Positions 32,880 through 39,931 of a stretch of 42,168 bases of DNA are shown one piece after another. The notes beneath the pieces are model-generated. The model was not told where the DNA came from. It was given only the letters and a program-made list of their open reading frames with translations, and made no database searches. Source of the stretch: an uncultured Faecalibacterium sp. (GTDB lineage: Bacteria > Bacillota > Clostridia > Oscillospirales > Ruminococcaceae); NCBI GenBank assembly GCA_900539945.1, contig UQDV01000020.1:1-42168 (forward strand), given 5' to 3'. The position numbers and the translations under genes were made by a program. How positions within the stretch are numbered: position 1 is the stretch's first letter; each line of letters begins with the position of its first letter.

Positions 32880-34634
32880 TTACTTTTTCTTCAGCTGTTC
32901 GGCCAGACCGTCCCGCGGGGTGATGTACACGGTGGTGTACACCTCATACAGCACCATGCCGGGCTTGGCGCCGTTGGCCTTCCAGATGTTCTTCACCTCG
33001 GTAGTATCCACGGCCACCTTGGCACCGGTGCCCGCCTTGTAGGCGCTGGAGTGGATGACTGCCAGCTCCGCCGCCTCCTGCTTTGTGGTGTCCGGGATAT
33101 CCTCACCGTGGCTCATGACCACAACGTGGCTGCCGGGAGCTTTCTGCACATGGAACCACAGGTCCTTGCCGCGGGCCGTGTGCAGGGTGAGCTTGTCGTT
33201 CTGGGCGTTGTTGCGGCCCACCAGGATCTCGAACCCGTCGCTGGAGGTGAACCGCAGGAAATCCGCAGGCTTCTGGCGCTTGTCGCGCTGCTTGTAGTAC
33301 TTCAGATAGCCCTGGCTCTTGAGCTCTGCCCGGATCTCGTTGAGGGCAGCTTCGCCGGAAGCCGTTTCCACCTCGTAGAGCACCGTTTCCAGATAGGCGA
33401 TCTCTTTTTCGCCCTCGGCCAGCAGATCCACCAGCATCCGGGCGGCGGTCTGCTTCTTCTTGTAGTTTTTAAAGAAGTTCTGGGCGTTCTGGCTGGGAGT
33501 GAACCGCAGGTCCAGCGGGATGGTCACCTCTTTGCCCTCATCGTACCAGTTGGGCACCGTGATGCTCTTCATGCCCTTCTGGGCCAGATACAGGTTGGCG
33601 GAGAGCAGCTCGCCGTACAGGCGCAGCTTTTCGCTTTTGCCGCTGGCGGCCAGCTCTTCCTGCCGGGCAGCCTGCTTGCGGACGGCACGCTCGTACATGT
33701 TGTGCACAGCCTTGTGCAGCTCCTTGCTCTTGGTCCGCAGGCGCTCGGCACGGTCCTTCTCGGCGTAGTAGCCCTCCAGCATCGCGTTGAAGGACGGCCA
33801 TTCCTTCACCGCGTAGTTTTCGCCGTACTGCTGGGGCCGGAAGAAGGTGAACTCCACCGGCTTGCCGTCCGGGTCGGTCACGCTGCAGGGGCAGCCGCCC
33901 TTGTCGTGCAGCTCCTTCAGCTCGTCGATGGCCGCCATCAGGCTGCGCTTTTGCTCCTCGGTCAGCTCATTGGCCAGCAGGTGCTCCCCGTCAAAGGCAC
34001 GCCAGGCGGCTTCGCGGCAGACCACCGGACCGACCCCGGCCACCGTTTTATTCAGGGCATCCGCCACCGGCAGGTCCCGCTGGCAGGCTGCTGCCACGAT
34101 GGATGCAGAGCTTACCTGCAGAAAATCCGGCCGGGCCGGTTTGGGCGGCGTGGTGTAGGTCAGGCCCGGCAGCAGCTGCCGGATGTCGCTGTCCTCAAAA
34201 TCCACCCGTTTGAGGGCGTCGATGATCTTGCCGTTCTGCACCAGCACCAGATTGGAGTAGCGGCCCATGAGCTCGGCGCAGAGGGTGTTGCGCACCAGGT
34301 CGCCCATTTCGTTGGTGCACTGGAAGTCGAAGTAGACGATGCGGTCTCCCGGCTCCATGTGCACATCCAGCAGCTTGCCGCCGGTGAGGTGCTTGCGCAT
34401 CAGCATGCAGAAGGAGGGCGGCGTCTCCGGGTTTTCAAAAGTCTCTTCGGTCAGGCAGACCCGGGCGGAACCGCTGCGGGCTGACAGCAGCAGCGCGTAG
34501 GTGTCCGTGCGGGTGCGCAGGGTAATGACCAGCTCATCGCGGGTCGGTTCAAACAGTTTTGCGATCTTGGCGTCGGCCAGAACGGTTTTCAGTTCCCGGG
34601 CCGTCAGTTCCAGTGTCGCGGCATCCAATGCCAT
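32880..34634 (-). CDS. rqcH: RqcH, NFACT-family ribosome quality-control protein
   Basis: 584 residues. RqcH binds obstructed 50S subunits and recruits Ala-tRNA to add C-terminal alanine tails that mark stalled chains for degradation. The NFACT-N domain shows MLMRKHLTGGKLLDV and the key Asp97-Arg98 pair (EPGDRIVYFDF), then GRYSNLVLV. A helix-hairpin and coiled coil follow, and the NFACT-R domain near 450-575 has FEILVGRNNAQNDKL, KDLWFHVQKAPGSHVV and the GAKVAVDTTEVKNIWK block. Often annotated as fibronectin-binding protein. GAGG lies before the ATG. Placed directly before the S10 operon. Confidence 0.96.
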   Translation of the reverse strand: MALDAATLELTARELKTVLADAKIAKLFEPTRDELVITLRTRTDTYALLLSARSGSARVCLTEETFENPETPPSFCMLMRKHLTGGKLLDVHMEPGDRIVYFDFQCTNEMGDLVRNTLCAELMGRYSNLVLVQNGKIIDALKRVDFEDSDIRQLLPGLTYTTPPKPARPDFLQVSSASIVAAACQRDLPVADALNKTVAGVGPVVCREAAWRAFDGEHLLANELTEEQKRSLMAAIDELKELHDKGGCPCSVTDPDGKPVEFTFFRPQQYGENYAVKEWPSFNAMLEGYYAEKDRAERLRTKSKELHKAVHNMYERAVRKQAARQEELAASGKSEKLRLYGELLSANLYLAQKGMKSITVPNWYDEGKEVTIPLDLRFTPSQNAQNFFKNYKKKQTAARMLVDLLAEGEKEIAYLETVLYEVETASGEAALNEIRAELKSQGYLKYYKQRDKRQKPADFLRFTSSDGFEILVGRNNAQNDKLTLHTARGKDLWFHVQKAPGSHVVVMSHGEDIPDTTKQEAAELAVIHSSAYKAGTGAKVAVDTTEVKNIWKANGAKPGMVLYEVYTTVYITPRDGLAEQLKKK

Positions 34635-34792
34635 GTGTGTTACCTCGTTCTTATCATTAAAATGGCCTCCGCGTTCGCTTTGGCCATATTCAGCGGAATG
34701 TTCTTTTTTAATTACAATCGGAGCAGCCTGCGGGCTGCTCCGATTGCTTTTTCACGAAAGGGGCCGTTGCGGAAAGCTACAGCCCTCCCTTA
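34635..34792. other. Gap between the Nif3-like gene and rqcH, with a perfect 13-bp hairpin
   Basis: A perfect 13-bp stem (34716-34728 with 34733-34745, loop of 4) is followed by GCTTTTT on the plus strand, but on the minus strand, the strand of both neighbours, by GTAATTAAAAAAG. A second, weaker inverted repeat TGGCC/GGCCA followed by TTTTAAT on the minus strand (about 34665-34690) may serve the leftward transcripts. No confident promoter for rqcH is seen. Confidence 0.6.
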
Positions 34793-35569
34793 TTATAAAT
34801 AAGTATACGGGTCCTTGTTGACTGTGCTCACCAGCACTTCCACGCCGGGCAGAGCGGCACGCAGCTTCTCTGCCACGGCAGCGGTCACCGGGAACTCCGT
34901 GGCGTAATGCCCCGCCGCGATCAGCGACAGCCCCAGCCGCTTTGCATCGCAGGCGTGGTGGTGATTTGCCTCGCCGGTCAGCAGGCAGTCCGCGCCCACG
35001 GCAAGGGCCTCTTCAAACAGGCTGCCGCCTGCACCGCTGATGACGGCCAGCCGCTGCACCGGTTTGCCGGTGTCGGCAAATTTGACCTGCACCGCCGGGC
35101 CGACGTCCGGTGCATTGCAGCGGGCGGCCAGCTCCTGCTGTGCCTTGCGGGCCAGCTGCGGCACCGTGATGGGTTCAATGCTGCCCACCCGGCCGCAGCC
35201 CCCGGCAAAGGGCTCCGGGTCCTGCATGCCAAAAATGTCGGCCAGCACCTCGTTGACGCCGCCGGCAGCCGCATCCAGATTGGTGTGCATGCAGATGGCC
35301 GAGATGCCCACCCGCACCAGCTGGAACGGCACATCCTGCGGCCCCAGCTTTTTGAGTGGGTCAAAGATGACCGGGTGGTGCGCCACGATGGCTTCGCAGT
35401 GCTTCGCGGCAGCCTCTGTCACCACCTCCGGGGTGATGTCCAGCGTGACCAGCACCCGGGTCACTTCCCCGGCGCAGTCCACCAGCAGGCCGGGGTTGTC
35501 CCAGCTTTCTGCTAGTTCCAGCGGTGCCAGGGCCTGCATGGCTTCATAAAGCTGCTGTACGGTCGTCAT
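34793..35569 (-). CDS. Nif3-like dinuclear metal centre hexameric protein
   Basis: 258 residues from the ATG at 35569; the open frame continues upstream inside trmK but without homology. Nif3/YqfO proteins form hexameric rings with a dinuclear metal site. EAIVAHHPVIFDPLKKL, ICMHTNLDAAAGGVNEVLAD, GSLFEEALAVGADCLLTGE and LIAAGHYATE carry the expected His/Asp/Glu ligands. The shorter form without the central CutA-like insert is seen here. It overlaps trmK by 4 nt (ATGA), so the two are coupled; Nif3-TrmK pairing is common in Bacillota. Proposed as GTP cyclohydrolase-like or a 2-component tRNA-modification helper; the true role is unsettled. Confidence 0.93.
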   Translation of the reverse strand: MTTVQQLYEAMQALAPLELAESWDNPGLLVDCAGEVTRVLVTLDITPEVVTEAAAKHCEAIVAHHPVIFDPLKKLGPQDVPFQLVRVGISAICMHTNLDAAAGGVNEVLADIFGMQDPEPFAGGCGRVGSIEPITVPQLARKAQQELAARCNAPDVGPAVQVKFADTGKPVQRLAVISGAGGSLFEEALAVGADCLLTGEANHHHACDAKRLGLSLIAAGHYATEFPVTAAVAEKLRAALPGVEVLVSTVNKDPYTYL

Positions 35570-36231
35570 AGTCCGGTCTCCTCTTTCAAAAGTCGGTCGA
35601 TCTCGTCTGCCAGCGGGGTGCCGTCCGGCACACCAAGGCGCATACGGGGGAGCTTGGCCTTCTGCCAGGCCGCATAGCCCGCGCCCTCCGGCCAGCTGCC
35701 GGTGCCGCCCAGCAGACACTCGGAAAAGGTCGGCTCGTGCCGCTCCCCGGTGTACTCGGCTGCCATCACGGCATACCAGCGGCCTGCCGCCTGCACGGGG
35801 CGGTCGGCCACAAACGCAAAGCCATGGGTCCACAGCCAGCGGCGCAGCTCGCTGTGACGGGTAGCCGGGATCATGATGATCCGCGGCCCACCCACCGTGA
35901 ACACCCACGGGGCCTTTTCCAGGATCTCCCAGGTGGTCTGGGCCGAGACGCCCGCCAGCACGATGCTGCCCACCTCACCGGCCGACAACACAGAAAGACC
36001 GTCGCCGAGCCTCAGCTCAGCGCGGTCTTGACAATTGGCATGTTCCAGCGTCTGCCGGGCTTTGGACAGCGGGCCGGGGCGCAGGTCGGCCCCGATGACC
36101 TTGGGGTACCGGCCCGAAGCAGCCAGCACCGCCGTCAGCTTGCCGTGGTCGCAGCCGATGTCTGCCACCGGCTGCCCGGGGCGCACCAGTTCTGCCGCCG
36201 CCGCCAGACGCGCATCCAGTGTGGGCAGCAC
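35566..36231 (-). CDS. trmK: tRNA (adenine-22-N1)-methyltransferase TrmK, atypical motif
   Basis: 221 residues. TrmK methylates A22 in the D-arm of several bacterial tRNAs. The SAM-binding VADIGCDHGKLTAVLAASGR (about 23-42) and VIGADLRPGPLSKARQTL fit the COG2384 family, and the coiled C-terminal part fits in length. The family's AGMGG motif, expected after IVLAG, reads AGVSAQTTWEIL instead, so the substrate or catalytic site may be altered. The start is a GTG (36231) directly after the DUF1858 stop codon, with a weak ribosome binding site. Coupled to the Nif3-like gene. Confidence 0.87.
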   Translation of the reverse strand: MLPTLDARLAAAAELVRPGQPVADIGCDHGKLTAVLAASGRYPKVIGADLRPGPLSKARQTLEHANCQDRAELRLGDGLSVLSAGEVGSIVLAGVSAQTTWEILEKAPWVFTVGGPRIIMIPATRHSELRRWLWTHGFAFVADRPVQAAGRWYAVMAAEYTGERHEPTFSECLLGGTGSWPEGAGYAAWQKAKLPRMRLGVPDGTPLADEIDRLLKEETGL

Positions 36232-36486
36232 TCAGGCCTTCTTGGCTGCCAGGTGGGTGTTCAGCTTCTCCAGCAGCTCGTCGCAGTCCACGCCGTGCAC
36301 CGCGCAGGCCTCTTCGATGCTCTCGCCGCGGGATGCAGGGCAGCCCAGGCAGTGCATGCCGATCTCCATGAAGTAGGGAGCGGTGCTCTGGTCCATGTCC
36401 AGAATGTCGCCGATGATGGTGTCACGGGTGATCTGCTTGGGGGCAGCGTTCTCTTCTTTTTTGAGCATATTGAAAATATCAAACAT
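36232..36486 (-). CDS. DUF1858 (hybrid-cluster-associated redox disulfide) domain protein
   Basis: 84 residues. ITRDTIIGDILDMDQSTAPY followed by FMEIGMHCLGCPASRGESIE is the DUF1858 / TIGR03980 pattern: a short helical domain with a redox-active CxxC (CLGC). Such proteins are common in anaerobes next to hybrid-cluster or oxidative-stress genes; the partner here is unclear. GGAAA precedes the ATG. It leads the operon with trmK and the Nif3-like gene and abuts trmK without a gap. Confidence 0.93.
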   Translation of the reverse strand: MFDIFNMLKKEENAAPKQITRDTIIGDILDMDQSTAPYFMEIGMHCLGCPASRGESIEEACAVHGVDCDELLEKLNTHLAAKKA

Positions 36487-36541
36487 GATGGATTTCCTTT
36501 CTTGATCGGGTAATGTACGGCAAAACCTACCGTTCTTCTAT

Positions 36542-36571
36542 ACTATACCCCAACTGACCTGTATTTTGCAA
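36542..36571 (-). promoter_or_regulatory. Promoter of the DUF1858-trmK-Nif3 operon
   Basis: Minus-strand -35 TTGCAA (36571-36566), 18-nt spacer, -10 TATAGT (36547-36542), about 55 nt before the ATG. Confidence 0.72.
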
Positions 36572-36587
36572 GTATCTGCGGGCAAAA

Positions 36588-37466
36588 TCAGTCCTCTTCC
36601 TTGTAATCCTTTTCCAGCGAGAAGCCGCGGCCGCTTACTTCGGTCACATGGCTCACGATCATGAAGCAGGTGGGGTCGATCAGGTGGGCGATTTTTTCCA
36701 GCTTGGGCAGCTGCCGGTTGCTGACAACACTCAGCAGCACCTGTTCGCTGTTCCGGCTATAGCCGCCCTCACCGTGCAGGATGGTCACGCCGCGGTCCAG
36801 CTGGGAGAAAATGGCTTCCCGGATCTCGTCCGCATGCTGACTGATGATCTTGACCTCGGTACGGGTGGAACCGAAAATGAGCACTTTGTCCAGCACAACG
36901 GTGTACACGATGACCATCACGATGCCGTACAGGCACTGCTGCAGCGGGCTGAACGCCGCCTGCACCGCCAGAATGATCAGGTCGAACACCATCATGGTCG
37001 CCGACACCGGCAGGTGGAACCACTTGTTGAGCACCAGCGGAGGGATGTCCATGCCGCCGGTGGAGGCACCGGCACGGATGGTGATGCCCAGCGAGATGCC
37101 CACGCCCAGACCGGCAAAGATGGTGTTGAGCACCAGATCATCGGTGAGCACAAAATCTGCAAACACCCGCTCCCACAGGGCCAGAAACAGCGGGCTGAGG
37201 ATGGTGCTGGCAATGGTGGTAAGGGCAAAGCGGCTGCCCAGTACCATCCAGCCCAGCACCAGCATGCTGATGTTGATGGCAAACAGCACCCCGGACACCG
37301 GCAGGCCCAGCACACGGTTGACCCCCAGTGCGATGCCGGTGGCGCCGCCGGTGATCAGCCCGGACGGCACCAGAAACAGCACGACCGTCAGCGCGTACAG
37401 TGCGTTGCCCGCAATGATGGACAGCGAGTTGAAGGCGATCTGCTGCTTATATGAAAGTGGAATCAT
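36588..37466 (-). CDS. YitT-family membrane protein with DUF2179 domain
   Basis: 292 residues. Five to six membrane helices fill residues 10-200 (SIIAGNALYALTVVLFLVPS, GGATGIALGV and GASTGGMDIPPLVLNKW are typical), followed by a cytoplasmic DUF2179 domain at about 215-285 (ISQHADEIREAIFSQLDRGV, LLSVVSNRQLPKLEKIAHLI). These proteins are widespread in Bacillota and of unknown function, presumably transporters or sensors. The ATG has AGAGG upstream and its own promoter. No terminator follows; the next promoter lies immediately after its stop codon. Confidence 0.93.
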   Translation of the reverse strand: MIPLSYKQQIAFNSLSIIAGNALYALTVVLFLVPSGLITGGATGIALGVNRVLGLPVSGVLFAINISMLVLGWMVLGSRFALTTIASTILSPLFLALWERVFADFVLTDDLVLNTIFAGLGVGISLGITIRAGASTGGMDIPPLVLNKWFHLPVSATMMVFDLIILAVQAAFSPLQQCLYGIVMVIVYTVVLDKVLIFGSTRTEVKIISQHADEIREAIFSQLDRGVTILHGEGGYSRNSEQVLLSVVSNRQLPKLEKIAHLIDPTCFMIVSHVTEVSGRGFSLEKDYKEED

Positions 37467-37499
37467 CTTTACACCTCTGTTCCTGAATCACTTTCTTCT

Positions 37500-37528
37500 A
37501 TCATAACGAAAAACTCCACGTTTATCAA
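37500..37528 (-). promoter_or_regulatory. Promoter of the YitT-family gene, overlapping a terminator
   Basis: Minus-strand -35 TTGATA (37528-37523), 17-nt spacer and -10 TATGAT (37505-37500). The -35 lies in the loop of the upstream gene's terminator, and the spacer is made of its 3' arm and T-run. Confidence 0.75.
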
Positions 37529-37550
37529 GCTTTTGCCGACAAACGTGGAG
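37509..37550 (-). terminator. Terminator of the DUF1538/P-II-like operon
   Basis: A perfect 10-bp stem (CTCCACGTTT / AAACGTGGAG) with a 17-nt loop, followed on the minus strand by five T (37513-37509). It is 20 nt after the stop codon. Confidence 0.9.
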
Positions 37551-37569
37551 AATATTCATCCTTTTTTGA

Positions 37570-38259
37570 TTATTTTGCAGCCGGTTCTTCCTCTTCCAGC
37601 AGGCGCAGACCGGCGGTGTCGGTGACCGGCAGCGAGAACACGATGGTCCCCGCCCTGCGGTCGGCCCCGTCCATGATGGCTTTCATGATCCGGTTCTTCT
37701 GCGCGGTGCGGCTCACGATAAGCACCAGCTCCTTCTCGTTCACCAGTTCCATGCCCAGGAAGGGGGCGGCCCCTTCCATGCCGGTGCCCTTTGCGTGGAT
37801 CACGGTTCCGCCGCCGGCACCGGCTGCGCGGGCCGCGTCCATGATGGAGCCGGTGTAGCCCTGGTTTGCGATCACCAGCAGCAGTTCATAGCGGGTATCC
37901 TTCAAGGTACTCTCCTCCTTCCAGGTCAGGGTCTGGTGCTCCGTGAGGAACCCAAGGGCCCGTTTTCCGCCGATGCTGCTCAGCGGCACGGTGAATGCAA
38001 TGCCGGTGCCCGGCACGTCGATGCGCATTTTGCGGCGCAGGTCCCGCTGCACCTCCTGCCAGGTCTGGGCTGTGACCACCGCCAGCAGCACAGCTTTTTC
38101 GGTCTTTTCCAGCCCCAGGGTGGAAAGGGTCTCCTGCACCGCCGTGCCGGTGCCCACCGTGCGCAGGGTCACGTTCACACCGTGGGCCTCATACAACTGC
38201 AGAAAGGCGTCGGCAGTGCGGCGGTCGGTGATGGTGCTCATCAGAAACAGCGAACTCAC
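37570..38259 (-). CDS. Tandem P-II-like protein, partner of DUF1538
   Basis: 229 residues in two similar halves (about 1-105 and 115-229), each like a GlnB/P-II fold. The second half has ELLLVIANQGYTGSIMDAAR and GGGTVIHAKGTG, as in P-II-like proteins. The classic T-loop uridylylation Tyr is not obvious, so regulation by modification is not supported. It follows the DUF1538 gene by 14 nt, the usual partner. The start is a GTG with GGAGG 9 nt upstream. Inference: a nucleotide- or metabolite-sensing regulator of the DUF1538 membrane protein. Confidence 0.87.
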   Translation of the reverse strand: MSSLFLMSTITDRRTADAFLQLYEAHGVNVTLRTVGTGTAVQETLSTLGLEKTEKAVLLAVVTAQTWQEVQRDLRRKMRIDVPGTGIAFTVPLSSIGGKRALGFLTEHQTLTWKEESTLKDTRYELLLVIANQGYTGSIMDAARAAGAGGGTVIHAKGTGMEGAAPFLGMELVNEKELVLIVSRTAQKNRIMKAIMDGADRRAGTIVFSLPVTDTAGLRLLEEEEPAAK

Positions 38260-38273
38260 AGTGCTTGCCCTCC

Positions 38274-39833
38274 TTACAGTTCAATGATGTCGTCATCCGG
38301 CCAGTCGGCATAGGCTGCCACCCCGGCCAGCGCGGGTTCGGCGGCACGGGCAGCCCTGCGCCGTCCGGTTTTGAGCTGAGCGGCAAGGCCCATCAGCTGC
38401 ACCGTGATGAGCGGCGTCATGGCCACCATGGCCACCACGCCAAAGGCGTCCGTAACGATGTTGCCGCCCACGGCCACGCAGGCTCCCTGTGCCAGCGGCA
38501 GCAGGAAGGTGGCCGTCATGGGACCAGAGGCCACACCGCCGGCGTCAAAGGCAATGGCGGTGAACAGCTTGGGCACCACAAAGGAGATGCCGATGGCCAC
38601 CGCATAGCCCGGGATGAGGAACCACAGGATGGAAATGCCGGTGAGCACCCGCACCATGGCCAGCCCCACCGAAATGGACACACCCGCCGAGAGCGCCATG
38701 CCCATGGCCTGGGCCGAGATGGCACCATCGGTCACCTCTTCCACCTGTTTGTTCAGCACATACACCGCCGGCTCTGCCTTGACGATAAAGTAGCCGATGA
38801 GCATGCCGATGGGGATGATCACCCAGTGGTAGCTCTGCCCGGTCAGCACCTGCCCCAGGTAATTACCGGCAGGCATAAAGCCCACATTTGCTCCGGTGAG
38901 GAACAGCACCAGGCCTACATAAGTATAGGCCAGGCCCACCGCAATGCGGCCCAGCGTGCGTTTGTCCAGCCGCAGGGCCACGGCCTGGAACACCCCGAAC
39001 ATGACCACGATGGGCAGCAGCGAGGAAGCAATTTCCTTGATGTACTCCGGCAGCCCCTCATGGAACAGCTGCCACAGCTCCACCGAATCGCTCACCTCCG
39101 GCAGCACCGGCGGGATGTAGGTGCTGTCGGACGCGCGAAATGCGATGCCGAGGATCAGCACCGCCAGAATGGGGCCCACCGAGCACAGTGCCACCAGACC
39201 AAAGCTGTCGTCCGCCGCATGGCGGTCGCCGCGGATCGCCGACACGCCCACGCCCAGCGCCATGATAAAAGGTACCGTCATGGGGCCGGTGGTCACACCG
39301 CCGGAGTCAAAGGCCACGGCCAGAAACTCCCGGGGCACAAAGGCAGCCAGCACGAACACAAGGCCGTAAAATGCCACCAGCAGCGGCGGCAGCGCCACGC
39401 CCAGCAGCATGCGCAGGAACGCGACGATGAGGAACAGGCCCACGCCCGCCGCCACCGAGAAGATCAGGGTCTGGTTGGGGATGGAGGGCACCTGATTGGC
39501 CAGCACCTGCAGGTCCGGCTCCGAAATGGTGATGAGGAACCCCAGCAGAAAGCCGACGCCCAGGATCACCGGAAGTTTGCGGCTCCGGGTGAGCACGGCA
39601 CCCACACGCTCGCCCATGGGGGTCATGCTCATTTCTGCGCCCAGTGTAAAGAACATGATGCCCACCACGATGAGCACCGCACCCAGCAGAAAGCACAGCA
39701 GGATGCTGGGCGACACCGGCGCAATGGTAAAGCACAGCACCAGCACAATGGCCACAATGGGCAGCACGGCCTGCAGGGCTTCCAACAGTTTTTCCCGCAG
39801 TTTGGGGAGAGATGCTTTTAAAATCGCGTCCAC
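38274..39833 (-). CDS. DUF1538 membrane protein, internally duplicated
   Basis: About 519 residues with twelve or so membrane helices. Two halves share the same signature: FDSGGVTTGPMTVPFIMALG and FDAGGVASGPMTATFLLPLA, with DSFGLVALCSVGPILAV matching DAFGVVAMVAMTPLITV. DUF1538 proteins are predicted transporters with a P-II-like companion, here the next gene. The start is uncertain: the frame opens with a TTG at 39863 only about 5 nt from the predicted transcription start; the GTG at 39833 is used here but GGAAAGG sits very close to it. Solute unknown. Confidence 0.85.
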   Translation of the reverse strand: MDAILKASLPKLREKLLEALQAVLPIVAIVLVLCFTIAPVSPSILLCFLLGAVLIVVGIMFFTLGAEMSMTPMGERVGAVLTRSRKLPVILGVGFLLGFLITISEPDLQVLANQVPSIPNQTLIFSVAAGVGLFLIVAFLRMLLGVALPPLLVAFYGLVFVLAAFVPREFLAVAFDSGGVTTGPMTVPFIMALGVGVSAIRGDRHAADDSFGLVALCSVGPILAVLILGIAFRASDSTYIPPVLPEVSDSVELWQLFHEGLPEYIKEIASSLLPIVVMFGVFQAVALRLDKRTLGRIAVGLAYTYVGLVLFLTGANVGFMPAGNYLGQVLTGQSYHWVIIPIGMLIGYFIVKAEPAVYVLNKQVEEVTDGAISAQAMGMALSAGVSISVGLAMVRVLTGISILWFLIPGYAVAIGISFVVPKLFTAIAFDAGGVASGPMTATFLLPLAQGACVAVGGNIVTDAFGVVAMVAMTPLITVQLMGLAAQLKTGRRRAARAAEPALAGVAAYADWPDDDIIEL

Positions 39834-39874
39834 CGCCTTTCCGTTCTGTACATTTTTGTGCAACGTATATAAAA

Positions 39875-39903
39875 AGTATACAAAGCAACTGCCGCCCCGT
39901 CAA
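39875..39903 (-). promoter_or_regulatory. Promoter of the DUF1538/P-II-like operon
   Basis: Minus-strand -35 TTGACG (39903-39898), 17-nt spacer, -10 TATACT (39880-39875). The -35 and half the spacer are part of the hairpin at 39891-39916 that ends the upstream gene. Confidence 0.78.
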
Positions 39904-39916
39904 CCGACGGGGCGGC
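39891..39916 (-). terminator. Hairpin after the GltD-like gene
   Basis: A perfect 11-bp stem (GCCGCCCCGTC / GACGGGGCGGC, loop of 4), followed on the minus strand by AGTTGCTTTGT, a poor T-run. Likely a terminator of modest strength. Confidence 0.65.
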
Positions 39917-39931
39917 AAAGATACAGATAAT

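Noticed and set aside
38265..39821. A 518-codon plus-strand frame opposite the DUF1538 gene
   Set aside because: Composition is His/Gln/Arg/Gly-rich with no motif; shadow of membrane-protein codons on the other strand.
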